Origin: Candidatus Puniceispirillum sp.
GTDB lineage: Bacteria; Pseudomonadota; Alphaproteobacteria; Puniceispirillales; Puniceispirillaceae
Reading direction: 5' to 3'
DNA: 64,000 nt
Assembly: GCA_028382965.1 (NCBI GenBank)
Contig: JAOEUK010000002.1
Span: 124,001-188,000, forward strand
Positions within the stretch are counted from its first letter, which is position 1. Each line of letters opens with the position of its first letter. The notes under the pieces were generated by a model, which made no database searches, was not told the origin of the DNA, and saw only the letters and a program-made list of their open reading frames with translations. A program made the position numbers and the translations under genes. Below, piece by piece: positions 43,802-53,033 of the stretch.

Positions 43802-45619
43802 ATGCAGACACACAAAACATCCGATTCTAATGATTGCCGAATGCATGTTTTAAATTGGATTCTCCGTTTCAATCAGGCTTACAGTGAATGTGGACCAAGA
43901 ACTTTTGACGCAGACGGATTGTTTTTGGAAGAGAGCTTTTGGCGGGATATGTTGAGTTTAACATGGTTAATCCAAACGTTTTCTGGCACTGAAGATATAT
44001 TGGCGAATTTGAAAAAATATGTTGTAAAAGAAAAATTCTGCAACCTACAGATTGATGAGAAAGCTAGTCCGCCACAGTGGGTCAATCGGGCAGGTGTAGA
44101 CTCTATTGAAGCTGTCATTGAATTTGAAACAAAGGACGCAAGATGCCGAGGCATCATCAGGCTATGTCCAGTTATAAAAAAGCCTGAAGACAAGAGAAAA
44201 AACCACCACTGGAGTGCATGGACATTTTTTACTGCCATCGATGCTCTCAAAGGTTGCAAAGAACAACTTGGCCTCAATCAGCCAACTAACCAGTCTTACT
44301 CGCGTGATTTCCATGGTCCAAACTGGCTTGATAGGCGTGTTTTAGCTCAGCAGTATGATCACCACGATCCAACAGTTTTAGTTATTGGAGGAGGGCAAGC
44401 GGGCCTTTCAGTCGCCGCTCGGTTGAACCAACTTGATGTTGATACGTTAATCATTGACAGGAACCTTCGCGTTGGTGACAACTGGCGCAAGCGTTATCAT
44501 GCTTTAACCTTGCACAATCAGCTGCATGTAAACCATCTTCCTTACATGCCATTTCCTCCAACATGGCCAACATATATACCAAAAGATATGTTGGCACTTT
44601 GGTTTGAAACTTACGTTGCCGCGATGGAATTAAATTTTTGGTCTGGGTGCGAGGTAATTAGTGCCGAATATGATGAGGCCTGCCAGCACTGGCAAGTTGA
44701 ACTACTTAACTCAGACAGCACAAAACGCACCATATTACCGAGGCACGTGATCATGGCAACTGGCGTTAGCGGTATTCCAAACTGGCCAGATATCGAGACC
44801 TTGTCTGCTTTTCAGGGAACAGTTATACACTCTAGCCAGTATCATGATGGAGGCGACTGGTCAGGAAAGCGCGCAATCGTTGTCGGATGTGGGAACAGTG
44901 GCCACGATATCTCCCAAGACTTATATTCAAGCGGAGCAAAAGTGACAATGATCCAGCGCAGCCCTAGCCTTATAGTAAATATAGAGCCAAGCGCACAGTT
45001 CCCCTACAAGTTATACGATGAGGGAAAAAGCACTGATGAATGTGACTTCATTACCTCATCAATGCCAACACCTCTTGTAAAGGAAGCCCACCGTCAGTTC
45101 ACAAAAGCAGCGCGCGAAAATGATAGGCCCTTACTTGATAGCTTGAAAAAAATTGGTTTTAAGCTTGATTTTGGTGAGGAAGAGACCGGCTGGCAGTTTA
45201 AATACCTTACTCGCGGAGGCGGGTATTATTTTAATGTCGGCTGCTCTGATCTGCTTGCAGAAGGGAAGATTGACCTTGTTCAATATGATCAGATCAACAA
45301 GTTTATAAAGAATGGAATGATGCTCGCAGATGGGCGTCATATTGATGCAGATATCATTGTATTGGCAACGGGCTATAAACCACAGGAGTTTTTAATTAAA
45401 AAAATCTTTGGCGAGGACATAGCAGCAAGTATTGGTCCGATTTGGGGCTTTGGCGATGGACAAGAACTTCGGAACATGTATTGCCAAACTAAACAGCCAG
45501 GGCTGTGGTTTATTGCTGGCAGCTTTGCGCAATGTCGCATTAATTCAAAATATTTAGCATTACAGATCAAGGCACTAGAAGAACGCCTTATACCCCCACA
45601 AGAACAATTAAAATTATGA
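43802..45619 (+). CDS. Flavin-containing monooxygenase with N-terminal NTF2-like domain
   Basis: 605 residues from ATG 43802. Residues up to about 165 look like a SnoaL/NTF2-like domain. Then come the FAD motif VLVIGGGQAGLSVAARL, the FMO fingerprint FQGTVIHSSQYH, the NADPH motif AIVVGCGNSGHDIS and LATGYKPQEF. FMO/YUCCA-type enzymes oxygenate N, S or carbonyl groups. It lies opposite the Liv importer, across the palindrome, so it may belong to the same regulon. The NTF2 fusion is a known but minor domain architecture. Substrate unknown. Confidence 0.86.
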   Translation: MQTHKTSDSNDCRMHVLNWILRFNQAYSECGPRTFDADGLFLEESFWRDMLSLTWLIQTFSGTEDILANLKKYVVKEKFCNLQIDEKASPPQWVNRAGVDSIEAVIEFETKDARCRGIIRLCPVIKKPEDKRKNHHWSAWTFFTAIDALKGCKEQLGLNQPTNQSYSRDFHGPNWLDRRVLAQQYDHHDPTVLVIGGGQAGLSVAARLNQLDVDTLIIDRNLRVGDNWRKRYHALTLHNQLHVNHLPYMPFPPTWPTYIPKDMLALWFETYVAAMELNFWSGCEVISAEYDEACQHWQVELLNSDSTKRTILPRHVIMATGVSGIPNWPDIETLSAFQGTVIHSSQYHDGGDWSGKRAIVVGCGNSGHDISQDLYSSGAKVTMIQRSPSLIVNIEPSAQFPYKLYDEGKSTDECDFITSSMPTPLVKEAHRQFTKAARENDRPLLDSLKKIGFKLDFGEEETGWQFKYLTRGGGYYFNVGCSDLLAEGKIDLVQYDQINKFIKNGMMLADGRHIDADIIVLATGYKPQEFLIKKIFGEDIAASIGPIWGFGDGQELRNMYCQTKQPGLWFIAGSFAQCRINSKYLALQIKALEERLIPPQEQLKL

Positions 45620-45665
45620 CAAAATAATAACCATTCTTATTACTTTTTTTCTTAAAAAGCGAGAC

Positions 45666-46460
45666 ATGAACATGAAATTTGCAACAATCAACGGTACGTC
45701 TATTCATTATCAGTTTGAAGATGCTGGAGTTGGTAACCCACTAATCGTTTTTTCCAATTCTCTTGCCACTGATTTTCGTATTTGGCAAGACTGCGTGGAC
45801 GAACTATCAGCTGACTATAGTATTCTGCGATATGACAAACGGGGGCATGGCCTATCTGGCTTAGGAAGCCCACCCTATAAAATAGCCGACCATATTAATG
45901 ATCTAGTTGGATTGATGGATTATCTTAAACTATCTGGTGCTGTTGTGGTTGGTTTGTCAGTTGGTGGCTTGATTGCTCAAGGCCTGTATCATGCGCGTCC
46001 CGATCTTGCGAAAGCTCTCATTCTTTGTGATACAGCTGCTAAAATTGGTAATACAGACATGTGGAATGATCGAATTAATATAGCTCGTGATGACGGTATG
46101 GGGGCACTGGTTGATGCCAATATGCAACGCTGGTTTTCACCCACATTTCACAAAGAGTGTACAACTGAACTTCAAGGTTTTATTGCAATGTTTACTAGGA
46201 CTCCTGTTGAGGGCTACATCGGCACAAGCATAGCCATTCGCGATGCTGATTTTCGAGAACAAGCAGCAAATATTTCTGTCCCGACTATCTGTGTTGTGGG
46301 CGATCAGGATGGAGCAACACCCCCCAACCTAGTAAGCGACACAGCCAATATGATTCCCGGTGCAAAATTTGAAATAATAAAAGATGCTGGCCATATCCCC
46401 TGCGCCGAGCAACCTGCAGCTATCATTAAAATAATACGTAATATGGTTGCATCCAGTTAG
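45666..46460 (+). CDS. Alpha/beta hydrolase, 3-oxoadipate enol-lactonase-like
   Basis: 264 residues. Nucleophile serine in VVVGLSVGGLIAQGL, the acid Asp in VVGDQDGATPP and the His in KDAGHIPCAEQP form the catalytic triad. The segments YDKRGHGLSGLGSPPYKIADHINDL and DTAAKIGNTDMWNDRI match PcaD. No other pca gene is nearby, so the real substrate may be another enol-lactone or ester made in this locus. It follows the monooxygenase by 46 bases. Confidence 0.82.
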   Translation: MNMKFATINGTSIHYQFEDAGVGNPLIVFSNSLATDFRIWQDCVDELSADYSILRYDKRGHGLSGLGSPPYKIADHINDLVGLMDYLKLSGAVVVGLSVGGLIAQGLYHARPDLAKALILCDTAAKIGNTDMWNDRINIARDDGMGALVDANMQRWFSPTFHKECTTELQGFIAMFTRTPVEGYIGTSIAIRDADFREQAANISVPTICVVGDQDGATPPNLVSDTANMIPGAKFEIIKDAGHIPCAEQPAAIIKIIRNMVASS

Positions 46461-46504
46461 CCACCACAAGGCAAACTAAGTAATAGACCATCTCCAACTA
46501 GCTG

Positions 46505-47127
46505 CTAGGCACGCTTGGCACGGCGTGGCTGTGCTGCAATGACTGAGTCAACTGAAGGCCGTGCTCGCATTTCATCAAGAAGTGCGCTCAACCTTGGACG
46601 ACTTTCACGCATGGCCGCCTTATTAAGGTCCCAGCGGGAAAGCATAAAAAAATAGAAATCTGCAGCGGTAAGGGTTGATCCACAAACATATGGATCAATG
46701 ACACTTTCAAAGTGGTCAAATATAATCTGATGTTCCGCGCGTGCCATCCGCTTGATGGATTCAAAGGCTACTTCATCACCATAATATTTGGTATGGTGCT
46801 GGCGATGATATGCTGGATATACAGATGTTGCTAAAAGTGCTAAATATTGATGGTATGTATCGCTTAAAGGCGTATTTTTTTTGGTGACATCTCATTATAT
46901 CGAGTAGTGATATGATTAATAATAGCAAGCGTTTCATAGATCTGCGTTCCATCAGGGCAGATGAGTACAGGGATCCGACCAAGGGGATTTGCCGCCTTAA
47001 AATTAGGGCTTTTTACTTCAGCAGGAGTTGGAAATGAAATTTCATAATCAACATTGACTTCACGAAGAAGAAATTCAGCAATCAATGAGCCAGCCCCGGG
47101 CCGACCAATAACATGATAATGTCCCAT
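46505..47127 (-). pseudogene. Glutathione S-transferase, frameshifted at an A8 run
   Basis: The first part (47127 to 46864) encodes the thioredoxin-fold half: MGHYHVIGRPGAGSLIAEFLL through IYETLAIINHITTRYNE, ending early in SPKKIRL-stop. The alpha-helical half continues in another frame (NTPLSDTYHQYLALLATSVYPAYH through CGSTLTAADFYFFMLSRW to PRRAKRA). One extra A in the run of eight A (plus-strand T 46875-46882) joins both into a normal-length GST of about 207 residues. It may be a sequencing error, a real pseudogene or transcript slippage. Confidence 0.82.
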
Positions 47128-47159
47128 TCTATTCCCTTCTCTAAAAACTGCTAAATGAT

Positions 47160-47199
47160 ATAAAGGATCACAATAGGTTAGTCTCTATTGAACCTTTAT
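47160..47199. repeat. Nested inverted repeat between GST and aminotransferase genes
   Basis: ATAAAGG...CCTTTAT encloses CAATAG...CTATTG in the region between two divergent genes. The centre is eight bases. Candidate operator for both promoters. Confidence 0.5.
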
Positions 47200-47276
47200 A
47201 TCTGTCTTGTCTGGTACTGTATCTATAGTTAGTCTTACGATATTGTCACTCTACATCGCTCGCATAGGCAAGTATC

Positions 47277-48440
47277 ATGTTTAATTCTGCTGTCACCAAT
47301 CTAAATGCCCCACCTGTTTCAATCGTCCTCAACTGGAAGTTGTCCTACGACGGCGGGAAGGGTCCATTGATTGATATGAGTCAAGCCGTTCCAGGTTATG
47401 CCGCTCATGCTGAAATTTTAGCATCACTCTCGCTCGCAGCAGCTGATCCTGAATTAGCTCGCTATGGGCCTGTCGAGGGTGATCTTGATTTTCGATCGGC
47501 ATATGCTGATCATGTAAGTCAAATTTACAATGCCCCAATCGACGTCAGCGAAGTGCAGGTTACATCTGGCTGTAACCAAGCCTTTGTTGCCGCAGCCCTT
47601 GCAGTAGCGGGTCAAGGGAAAAGCATCTTGATGATGCGCCCCTGTTATTTTAATCACGAATCAGCTCTTGGAATGCTCGGCATTGGAATTGATTATGTTG
47701 ACGGTGATATCAATAAAGGTTTGCTGCCCTCTATTGAGGCAATCGAAGCTAACATTGGGCCAAAAACAAGCGCCATAGCAATTGTCAGTCCAAATAACCC
47801 AACAGGCAGCATCTATCCTGCCTCTCTCTTAGATGACATTCTTGATTTATGTAAACACCACAAAATCTGGCTGATTCTTGATGAAACATATAGGGATTTT
47901 TTGCCAATGGATATGGATTTTCCTCACCAATTATTCGCACATAATAGCTGGCAATCAAACCTTATACAGCTATACAGTTTTTCCAAATCATACTGCCTTC
48001 CAGGGCACCGGCTAGGCGCTATCGTCGCAGGCTCACAAGCGATCAATCAACTAGCAAAGATAATTGATAACATACAAATTTGTGCACCTCGTGTAGCGCA
48101 ATATGCGCTAACCCCAATGTTAGCTTCAATGGCTCAGTGGCGGCAAAAAAACCGTGAGAAAATTGCTTTGCGCGCAGCTGTATTCAAAAGTGTGATTGGT
48201 GATTTGCCCGAATGGGACCTTCTTAGCAGCGGAGCCTATTTTGGATATGTGCGCCACCCCTACACTGGCATTGGGTCGCGGCAAGTTGCCGAGAGCCTTG
48301 CTGTCAAAGCTGGTATACTTGTTATCCCAGGCGCATTTTTTGGAGCTGGCCAGGACGGTGCCCTTCGGTTTGCTTTTGCCAATGCTGGACGCGATGTAAT
48401 TGGTCAGCTTGGTGACCGGCTCGCCTCAACAACGCTTTAA
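47277..48440 (+). CDS. Class I/II PLP-dependent aminotransferase
   Basis: 387 residues. PLP-binding lysine in YSFSKSYCLPGHRLGAI, the Asn-Pro segment SPNNPTGSIYP, the Asp/Tyr in LILDETYRDF and C-terminal arginine in LRFAFANAGRD. The family includes aspartate-type and aromatic aminotransferases; the substrate cannot be fixed. It lies between the GST and the peptidoglycan-recycling genes with which it converges. Confidence 0.88.
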   Translation: MFNSAVTNLNAPPVSIVLNWKLSYDGGKGPLIDMSQAVPGYAAHAEILASLSLAAADPELARYGPVEGDLDFRSAYADHVSQIYNAPIDVSEVQVTSGCNQAFVAAALAVAGQGKSILMMRPCYFNHESALGMLGIGIDYVDGDINKGLLPSIEAIEANIGPKTSAIAIVSPNNPTGSIYPASLLDDILDLCKHHKIWLILDETYRDFLPMDMDFPHQLFAHNSWQSNLIQLYSFSKSYCLPGHRLGAIVAGSQAINQLAKIIDNIQICAPRVAQYALTPMLASMAQWRQKNREKIALRAAVFKSVIGDLPEWDLLSSGAYFGYVRHPYTGIGSRQVAESLAVKAGILVIPGAFFGAGQDGALRFAFANAGRDVIGQLGDRLASTTL

Positions 48441-48460
48441 AAACCCAGGCGCTGCAGCAT

Positions 48461-49615
48461 TTATTTTATTCCAGAAGCGCCTAACTGAATGGTAAGAGGC
48501 CAAAGTTGAGTCTTTTTAATACGTTCAAAAGGTAATTGCGCATCGGCCATTAAAATGTCCTGCTTTAGTCCCATCATACTGCTATACCATTCACGTTGAA
48601 GTGGTGACTTCCATCGCCACAACAAGAGCTCTAATGCAGTTAGTGCATCTTCTTGAGATGGCATGTCAAAGGAAGAATTAAAGCCATGTGGTGCATCAAA
48701 ATAATAGGCAATATCAAAAAACGCATCAGGCACACCTGCATTACTGATCACTTCACACCAAGCTTCCTTACCCCCAGGCAGACCTCGCCCACCACGATTT
48801 TGCGCTACTACCATTAAGTTTATAAGCAACAAATCAGTTTGAACCATACCAGTTAGGTTTAACATCACATTAGGATGGCTAACTACCCGCCACGGCCCCA
48901 GAAATAAACGTCTCGGGCAATAATCATTGGCATAAAAATTATCCCAAAGAATTACTTTAGTAGGATCAAGATAGCCGCTGTCATCATGATTTGGCAGCTT
49001 TGCAATAATTTCTTCACCGCAATAAACAACCTTACGGTGAGGGTCCAGATTGCTGACCAGATCTTTCAGGTAAGCTATTGATTGAAGATCATCAAAAGTA
49101 ATCAGACAATCTGCATAAATACGTGGCACCACGATAACTGGCACATCAAGGGCTTCTCCAAGCTTATTTGTCAAAATTGCATGCGCTTCTCCTTCACTTT
49201 TGAAACTACCTGCTCTTAAGTCAAAATCAGCTGCAATATCATCCATCATCAGTGCAATAAAATCAGCCCCGCACGCCACAAACTGGCGCGCTTTTTTTAG
49301 TAGAATTGTAAAATCAGAGCTAGCATCATGCGCATGCGTCAGACTAGAAAATTCAAAATCCAAACCAGGCGCAATACCAGCAATCACCTGAACATTAATA
49401 GCTCTTGCAATGTCAGTGAACTTTCCAAAGGCGTGATTCCACGCTGGATCATATGGCTTGCGCCAAAACTGCCTATGACGATCGTCTTCCTTCGGCGCAT
49501 AGAAGTAGCTGGTCATGCCTGCCGATGCCACCGCATTGAGAAGATGAGCACGTTCTTCCCATTGAAGAAGCTTTCCGTAATACCCTTCAATATAGCCGGT
49601 AAATTGACGCGTCAT
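48461..49615 (-). CDS. GH84-type beta-N-acetylglucosaminidase
   Basis: 384 residues with a compact GH84 (O-GlcNAcase/hyaluronidase-like) barrel. The start FTGYIEGYYGKLLQWEERAHLLN and YFYAPKEDDRHRQFWRKPYDP match the family's first strands; catalytic Asp-Asp is in LMMDDIAADFD. It has no signal peptide, so it is cytoplasmic, fitting cleavage of GlcNAc from imported muropeptides. Substrate-assisted catalysis is known for the family. No NagZ is present in this island, so this enzyme may take its place; that is inferred. Confidence 0.82.
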   Translation of the reverse strand: MTRQFTGYIEGYYGKLLQWEERAHLLNAVASAGMTSYFYAPKEDDRHRQFWRKPYDPAWNHAFGKFTDIARAINVQVIAGIAPGLDFEFSSLTHAHDASSDFTILLKKARQFVACGADFIALMMDDIAADFDLRAGSFKSEGEAHAILTNKLGEALDVPVIVVPRIYADCLITFDDLQSIAYLKDLVSNLDPHRKVVYCGEEIIAKLPNHDDSGYLDPTKVILWDNFYANDYCPRRLFLGPWRVVSHPNVMLNLTGMVQTDLLLINLMVVAQNRGGRGLPGGKEAWCEVISNAGVPDAFFDIAYYFDAPHGFNSSFDMPSQEDALTALELLLWRWKSPLQREWYSSMMGLKQDILMADAQLPFERIKKTQLWPLTIQLGASGIK

Positions 49616-49777
49616 TTATTCTCATAACCTAAATAGTTTATTGCGGTGTCAAAAATTGTTATTTTGAACTGGCGTTACTTTCGTTAACGTGCATTCATTA
49701 AACCCTATTTCTTGGCGAAAGCAAAATGTTGTAACGACGTTTCAGCGCTTCTTAATAAATGAAAGCGAGGTCAAAAT

Positions 49778-50467
49778 ATGAACATTGTGGCGATTGGCGC
49801 ACATCCTGATGATCTTGAAATCTTTGCTTATGGATTTCTAGCAGCAGCAACTGCACGCGGTGACCACCTATATCTTGGAGTTGCGACAGATGGAGCTGCT
49901 GGTGGTGTTAGTCCAGGGCCAAAATTAGCCAGACAACGCGCAAAAGAAACCGTGGCTGGGCTTGCTTTACTTGGTACGCCAACCCTTCTTGACTTGCCTG
50001 ACGGTGATCTTGTAAATGCCCCAAAGGCTCGTGAGAAAATTACTGATTTCATTCGAAGTAGCTCTCCTGATCTTGTCATTACTCATGCACCAGAAGACTA
50101 TCATCCAGACCATCGTGCTCTATCTTCTTTTGTTGTTGATGCAGCGGGTTTTATTTGTCCAGTTTTATTTTGTGACACATTAATGGGAGTAGGCTTTAAT
50201 CCAGATTATTATGTCGATATCAGCCTACACTTCGATGATAAAAAAAATGCCATCATGGCCCACCATAGCCAGGAACCAGCACGCTTTGTCAGTGCAAGCA
50301 ACATTATGAACAGGTTTAGAGCTGCGCAATGCAATGCACCAGAAGATCATTTTGCGGAGGCATACCGCGTGGATAGCCGCTTTCCCTTTGCCGATATCCG
50401 TGACCTATTACCACCGCCACCACCATATCGCCCCTTCTATGTGCCAGGTTCAAACGCTCTAATCTAA
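49778..50467 (+). CDS. PIG-L family (LmbE-like) deacetylase
   Basis: 229 residues. Zinc-binding motif GAHPDDLEIFAYGF and the second H-x3-D-H (YHPDHRALSS). PIG-L enzymes remove N-acetyl groups from GlcNAc-type sugars (GlcNAc-PI, MshB, BshB). In this island it could deacetylate GlcNAc or an anhydromuramyl compound. Its 3' end overlaps the anmK 3' end by four bases, an unusual tail-to-tail overlap. Ribosome site GCGAGG. Confidence 0.88.
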   Translation: MNIVAIGAHPDDLEIFAYGFLAAATARGDHLYLGVATDGAAGGVSPGPKLARQRAKETVAGLALLGTPTLLDLPDGDLVNAPKAREKITDFIRSSSPDLVITHAPEDYHPDHRALSSFVVDAAGFICPVLFCDTLMGVGFNPDYYVDISLHFDDKKNAIMAHHSQEPARFVSASNIMNRFRAAQCNAPEDHFAEAYRVDSRFPFADIRDLLPPPPPYRPFYVPGSNALI

Positions 50468-51597
50468 ACAGGTTTTAGCAACCTACCGCCACACACCGGA
50501 TGGCGGCATCCAGTTGTTGCTGGAAATGAAGTTGATAATCCAGCTTGATAGCGAGCTGCTAAAAATGCCATCAATTCAGCTTCTAGCATATCTGGCCTAA
50601 AAATTGTCTGGGTTGTTTCAAAATTGGCATCATAGATTTGTGCTCCAAAACGTTTGCGCAACAGTGACAGAAGGCAAAGATTTTGTCTGCCACCGCCAGC
50701 TATTAAAATAGAACGTGGCCGTGTTGGTAATCGATCAATTGCAACGCCAATGCTCTGTGCCGTAAAAAGGGCAATGTTTGCCATTGCATTTCTTGTTGAT
50801 TTTGCTAACAAGCGTTGATCATTGAGGCAATGATGAAAAGCTTGTCTATCAAGTGATTTTGGCCAGTTGGCGGCAAAAAAAGGCATTTTCATCCAATCAT
50901 CAACAAGTGTTTGATCCGCGACGCCACTTGCAGCGAGAGCACCACTTTCATCAAAGTTGACACCGCAATGTTGCCGCATATAATCATCCATTAGGGCGTT
51001 GCCAGGTCCTGTATCAAAACCAATCAAGTCATCTTTACCATCAAACCAAGTTAAATTGGCAACACCACCAATATTCAACAAAACAGATGGAAAACTAACA
51101 CCTAGCCTAGAAAGCATCGCAGCATGAAACACTGGTGCCAAGGGTGCACCTTGTCCACCTGCGGCCATATCCGCGCGCCGAACGTCATGAACGACTGGAA
51201 GCTTTGTCAATTGCGCCAGTAATGCAGCATCACCAAGTTGGATCGTATCTCGGCCAAGTGGGTGTCCATCATTACCCGATGGATTGTGATATACAGTTTG
51301 CCCATGAAATCCAATGAGACCAGGGGTAAAACCGCCTGCATCAATGAGCTGCATAACTGCATTTGCATGATCTTCAGCGATCATCTGGTCTAGAATACCT
51401 TGCACAGGCTCATTTCGCATATGAGCGACAGGATTTGAGACAGCTTCCCAGATGCCATCCCGCGTTTCCTTCCGGTAATCATAAACACCATGATAATCAA
51501 GCGACCTGAATCTTTCACCGTCTGTTTCAAGAACTGCTGCATCTATGCCATCTGCACTCGTTCCAGACATCAAGCCAATTACAACCATATCTGTCAT
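50464..51597 (-). CDS. anmK: Anhydro-N-acetylmuramic acid kinase
   Basis: 377 residues, ASKHA fold. N-terminal signature GLMSGTSADGIDAAVLETDG, with GFHGQTVYHNP, GDAALLAQLT, LLNIGGVANLTWF and FDTGPGNALMDDYM. It hydrates and phosphorylates 1,6-anhydroMurNAc to MurNAc 6-phosphate in peptidoglycan recycling. It is divergent from murQ, with only 42 bases between their start codons. Confidence 0.96.
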   Translation of the reverse strand: MTDMVVIGLMSGTSADGIDAAVLETDGERFRSLDYHGVYDYRKETRDGIWEAVSNPVAHMRNEPVQGILDQMIAEDHANAVMQLIDAGGFTPGLIGFHGQTVYHNPSGNDGHPLGRDTIQLGDAALLAQLTKLPVVHDVRRADMAAGGQGAPLAPVFHAAMLSRLGVSFPSVLLNIGGVANLTWFDGKDDLIGFDTGPGNALMDDYMRQHCGVNFDESGALAASGVADQTLVDDWMKMPFFAANWPKSLDRQAFHHCLNDQRLLAKSTRNAMANIALFTAQSIGVAIDRLPTRPRSILIAGGGRQNLCLLSLLRKRFGAQIYDANFETTQTIFRPDMLEAELMAFLAARYQAGLSTSFPATTGCRHPVCGGRLLKPV

Positions 51598-51639
51598 GTG
51601 TATCTTCTCTTTTTCACTGCACAGCGCTATAGTGAACTG

Positions 51640-52422
51640 ATGGGAATAAAAAATCGAGAATCAAATGAAGGCAGCACCGAAGCTCTGCCAGAAAATGACC
51701 TGCATGTTGATAAATTACAAACATCAGATGCGTTATCCTTAATGCTTGAGAGTCAGGCTGGTGCGATTCCGGCATTACAAGCTGCCTTGCCAGCGATTGA
51801 GAAAGCAGCTAACGCAGCCTATCATAAACTATCAATGACTTCCCACGGACGGCTAATCTACGCTGGTGCCGGCACTTCAGCGCGTATTGGCTTCCAAGAT
51901 GGTGCAGAATTGCTGCCAACCTTCAGCTGGCCAAAGAGCCGCATTGAGTTTTTAATTGCTGGCGGGCAGTTAGCACTTCTAGGCGCAATTGAAAATGCAG
52001 AAGATGACGCTGATGCGGGTGCCACAGACTTTGCCAAAATCGAGGCCGGGGTAGACGATGTTGTTATCGGCTTAGCAGCAAGTGGCCAAACACCATACAC
52101 ACTTGGTGTGATGTCTGCGGCACAGAACGCTGGTGCAATAACGATAGGTATTGCAAACAATCCAGACACACCACTTTTGAAGGCTACCAGCTATCCTATT
52201 TTACTGGCAACTGGTGGCGAAATAATTGCTGGTTCAACAAGACTAAAGGCTGGAACATCACAGAAAATATGTTTGAATTTGATTTCAAATATTATCATGG
52301 TTAAAATGGGGTTTGTTGCCAATGGCATGATGGTGGCTATGGTGCCAACCAATGAAAAACTTCGACGCCGCCGAGAACAGATTGATATTTCGTTAAGCAA
52401 GCACCCGAGCATTAATTCTTAA
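51640..52422 (+). CDS. murQ: N-acetylmuramic acid 6-phosphate etherase (short form)
   Basis: 260 residues from ATG 51640; the track ORF runs back 50 codons into anmK. SIS-domain lyase: GAGTSARIGFQDGAELLPTF, AIENAEDDADAG with the second catalytic Glu, GLAASGQTPYTLGVM and GGEIIAGSTRLKAGTSQKICLNLIS. It removes lactate from MurNAc 6-phosphate to give GlcNAc 6-phosphate. E. coli MurQ has about 298 residues, and the missing part is the C-terminal helical tail. It uses the AnmK product, confirming the pathway. Confidence 0.94.
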   Translation: MGIKNRESNEGSTEALPENDLHVDKLQTSDALSLMLESQAGAIPALQAALPAIEKAANAAYHKLSMTSHGRLIYAGAGTSARIGFQDGAELLPTFSWPKSRIEFLIAGGQLALLGAIENAEDDADAGATDFAKIEAGVDDVVIGLAASGQTPYTLGVMSAAQNAGAITIGIANNPDTPLLKATSYPILLATGGEIIAGSTRLKAGTSQKICLNLISNIIMVKMGFVANGMMVAMVPTNEKLRRRREQIDISLSKHPSINS

Positions 52423-52935
52423 AAACTGATTGGCGCAAGCATGTTGAATTAAGTTCAAAAGATCCATACTAGGCAACGCAATGCATCCAGCTGTGTTGGT
52501 TTTCCCCAGCGCAACACAGTGCAGGAAAATTGCGCTACCACGCCCTGCTACTGGTGGCTCGTCATTAAATCCCAGCATAACAACTAAATCATAAGCGCCA
52601 TCTTCACGCCACATCCTTTCATGGCTAGCAGAAAATGGCAAAGTTACATGATGATTATATTCAGAATGCGTTGGATCATCACACCAGCCACAATGAGGAG
52701 TTATCTCACTCATTGGTAACGCGCATGAGATTTGCCCAAGACGATCTTTTCGATAATACAAATGGCGAAGTGCCCAACGGCCAACAGGTGTTGCCATATC
52801 ACCTTCACGCTTGGCCTTGCTAGAAATTAAACCCGCCTTGCCAATATTTACCACAATAGGTTCGACACCAGCTACCTTTATTGTGTTTTCACCATTTTCA
52901 CCGCAAAAAATCTGCCAATCCACCATAGAACACAT
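52393..52935 (-). CDS. L,D-transpeptidase (YkuD) family protein
   Basis: 180 residues. The YkuD active site is H-x-G-type FLHCVALGKTNTAGCIALP, with the nucleophile cysteine in AGC. KREGDMATPVGRWAL and NHHVTLPFSASHERMWR complete the fold. No signal peptide is visible, so it may act in the cytoplasm, for instance as an L,D-carboxypeptidase on recycled tetrapeptides; that is inferred. Its stop lies within murQ, a 30-base tail-to-tail overlap. Confidence 0.85.
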   Translation of the reverse strand: MCSMVDWQIFCGENGENTIKVAGVEPIVVNIGKAGLISSKAKREGDMATPVGRWALRHLYYRKDRLGQISCALPMSEITPHCGWCDDPTHSEYNHHVTLPFSASHERMWREDGAYDLVVMLGFNDEPPVAGRGSAIFLHCVALGKTNTAGCIALPSMDLLNLIQHACANQFLRINARVLA

Positions 52936-53033
52936 CCTTTTAAAAACGAAAACTTTGTAATCAGGAAAATTGTCTTTTACCAGCTACCCCAACTCCGATA
53001 GCATAATAGACATAATATAGTGGGGCCAAGTAA

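Noticed and set aside
46776-46982. 68-residue minus-strand ORF inside the GST gene
   Set aside because: It is an out-of-frame reading of the GST gene; the GST signal is split between the two other ORFs.
48447-48482. AGGCGCT/AGCGCCT inverted repeat at the aminotransferase-GH84 junction as terminator
   Set aside because: A 22-base loop, no T-run adjacent, and one arm inside coding sequence; not convincing.
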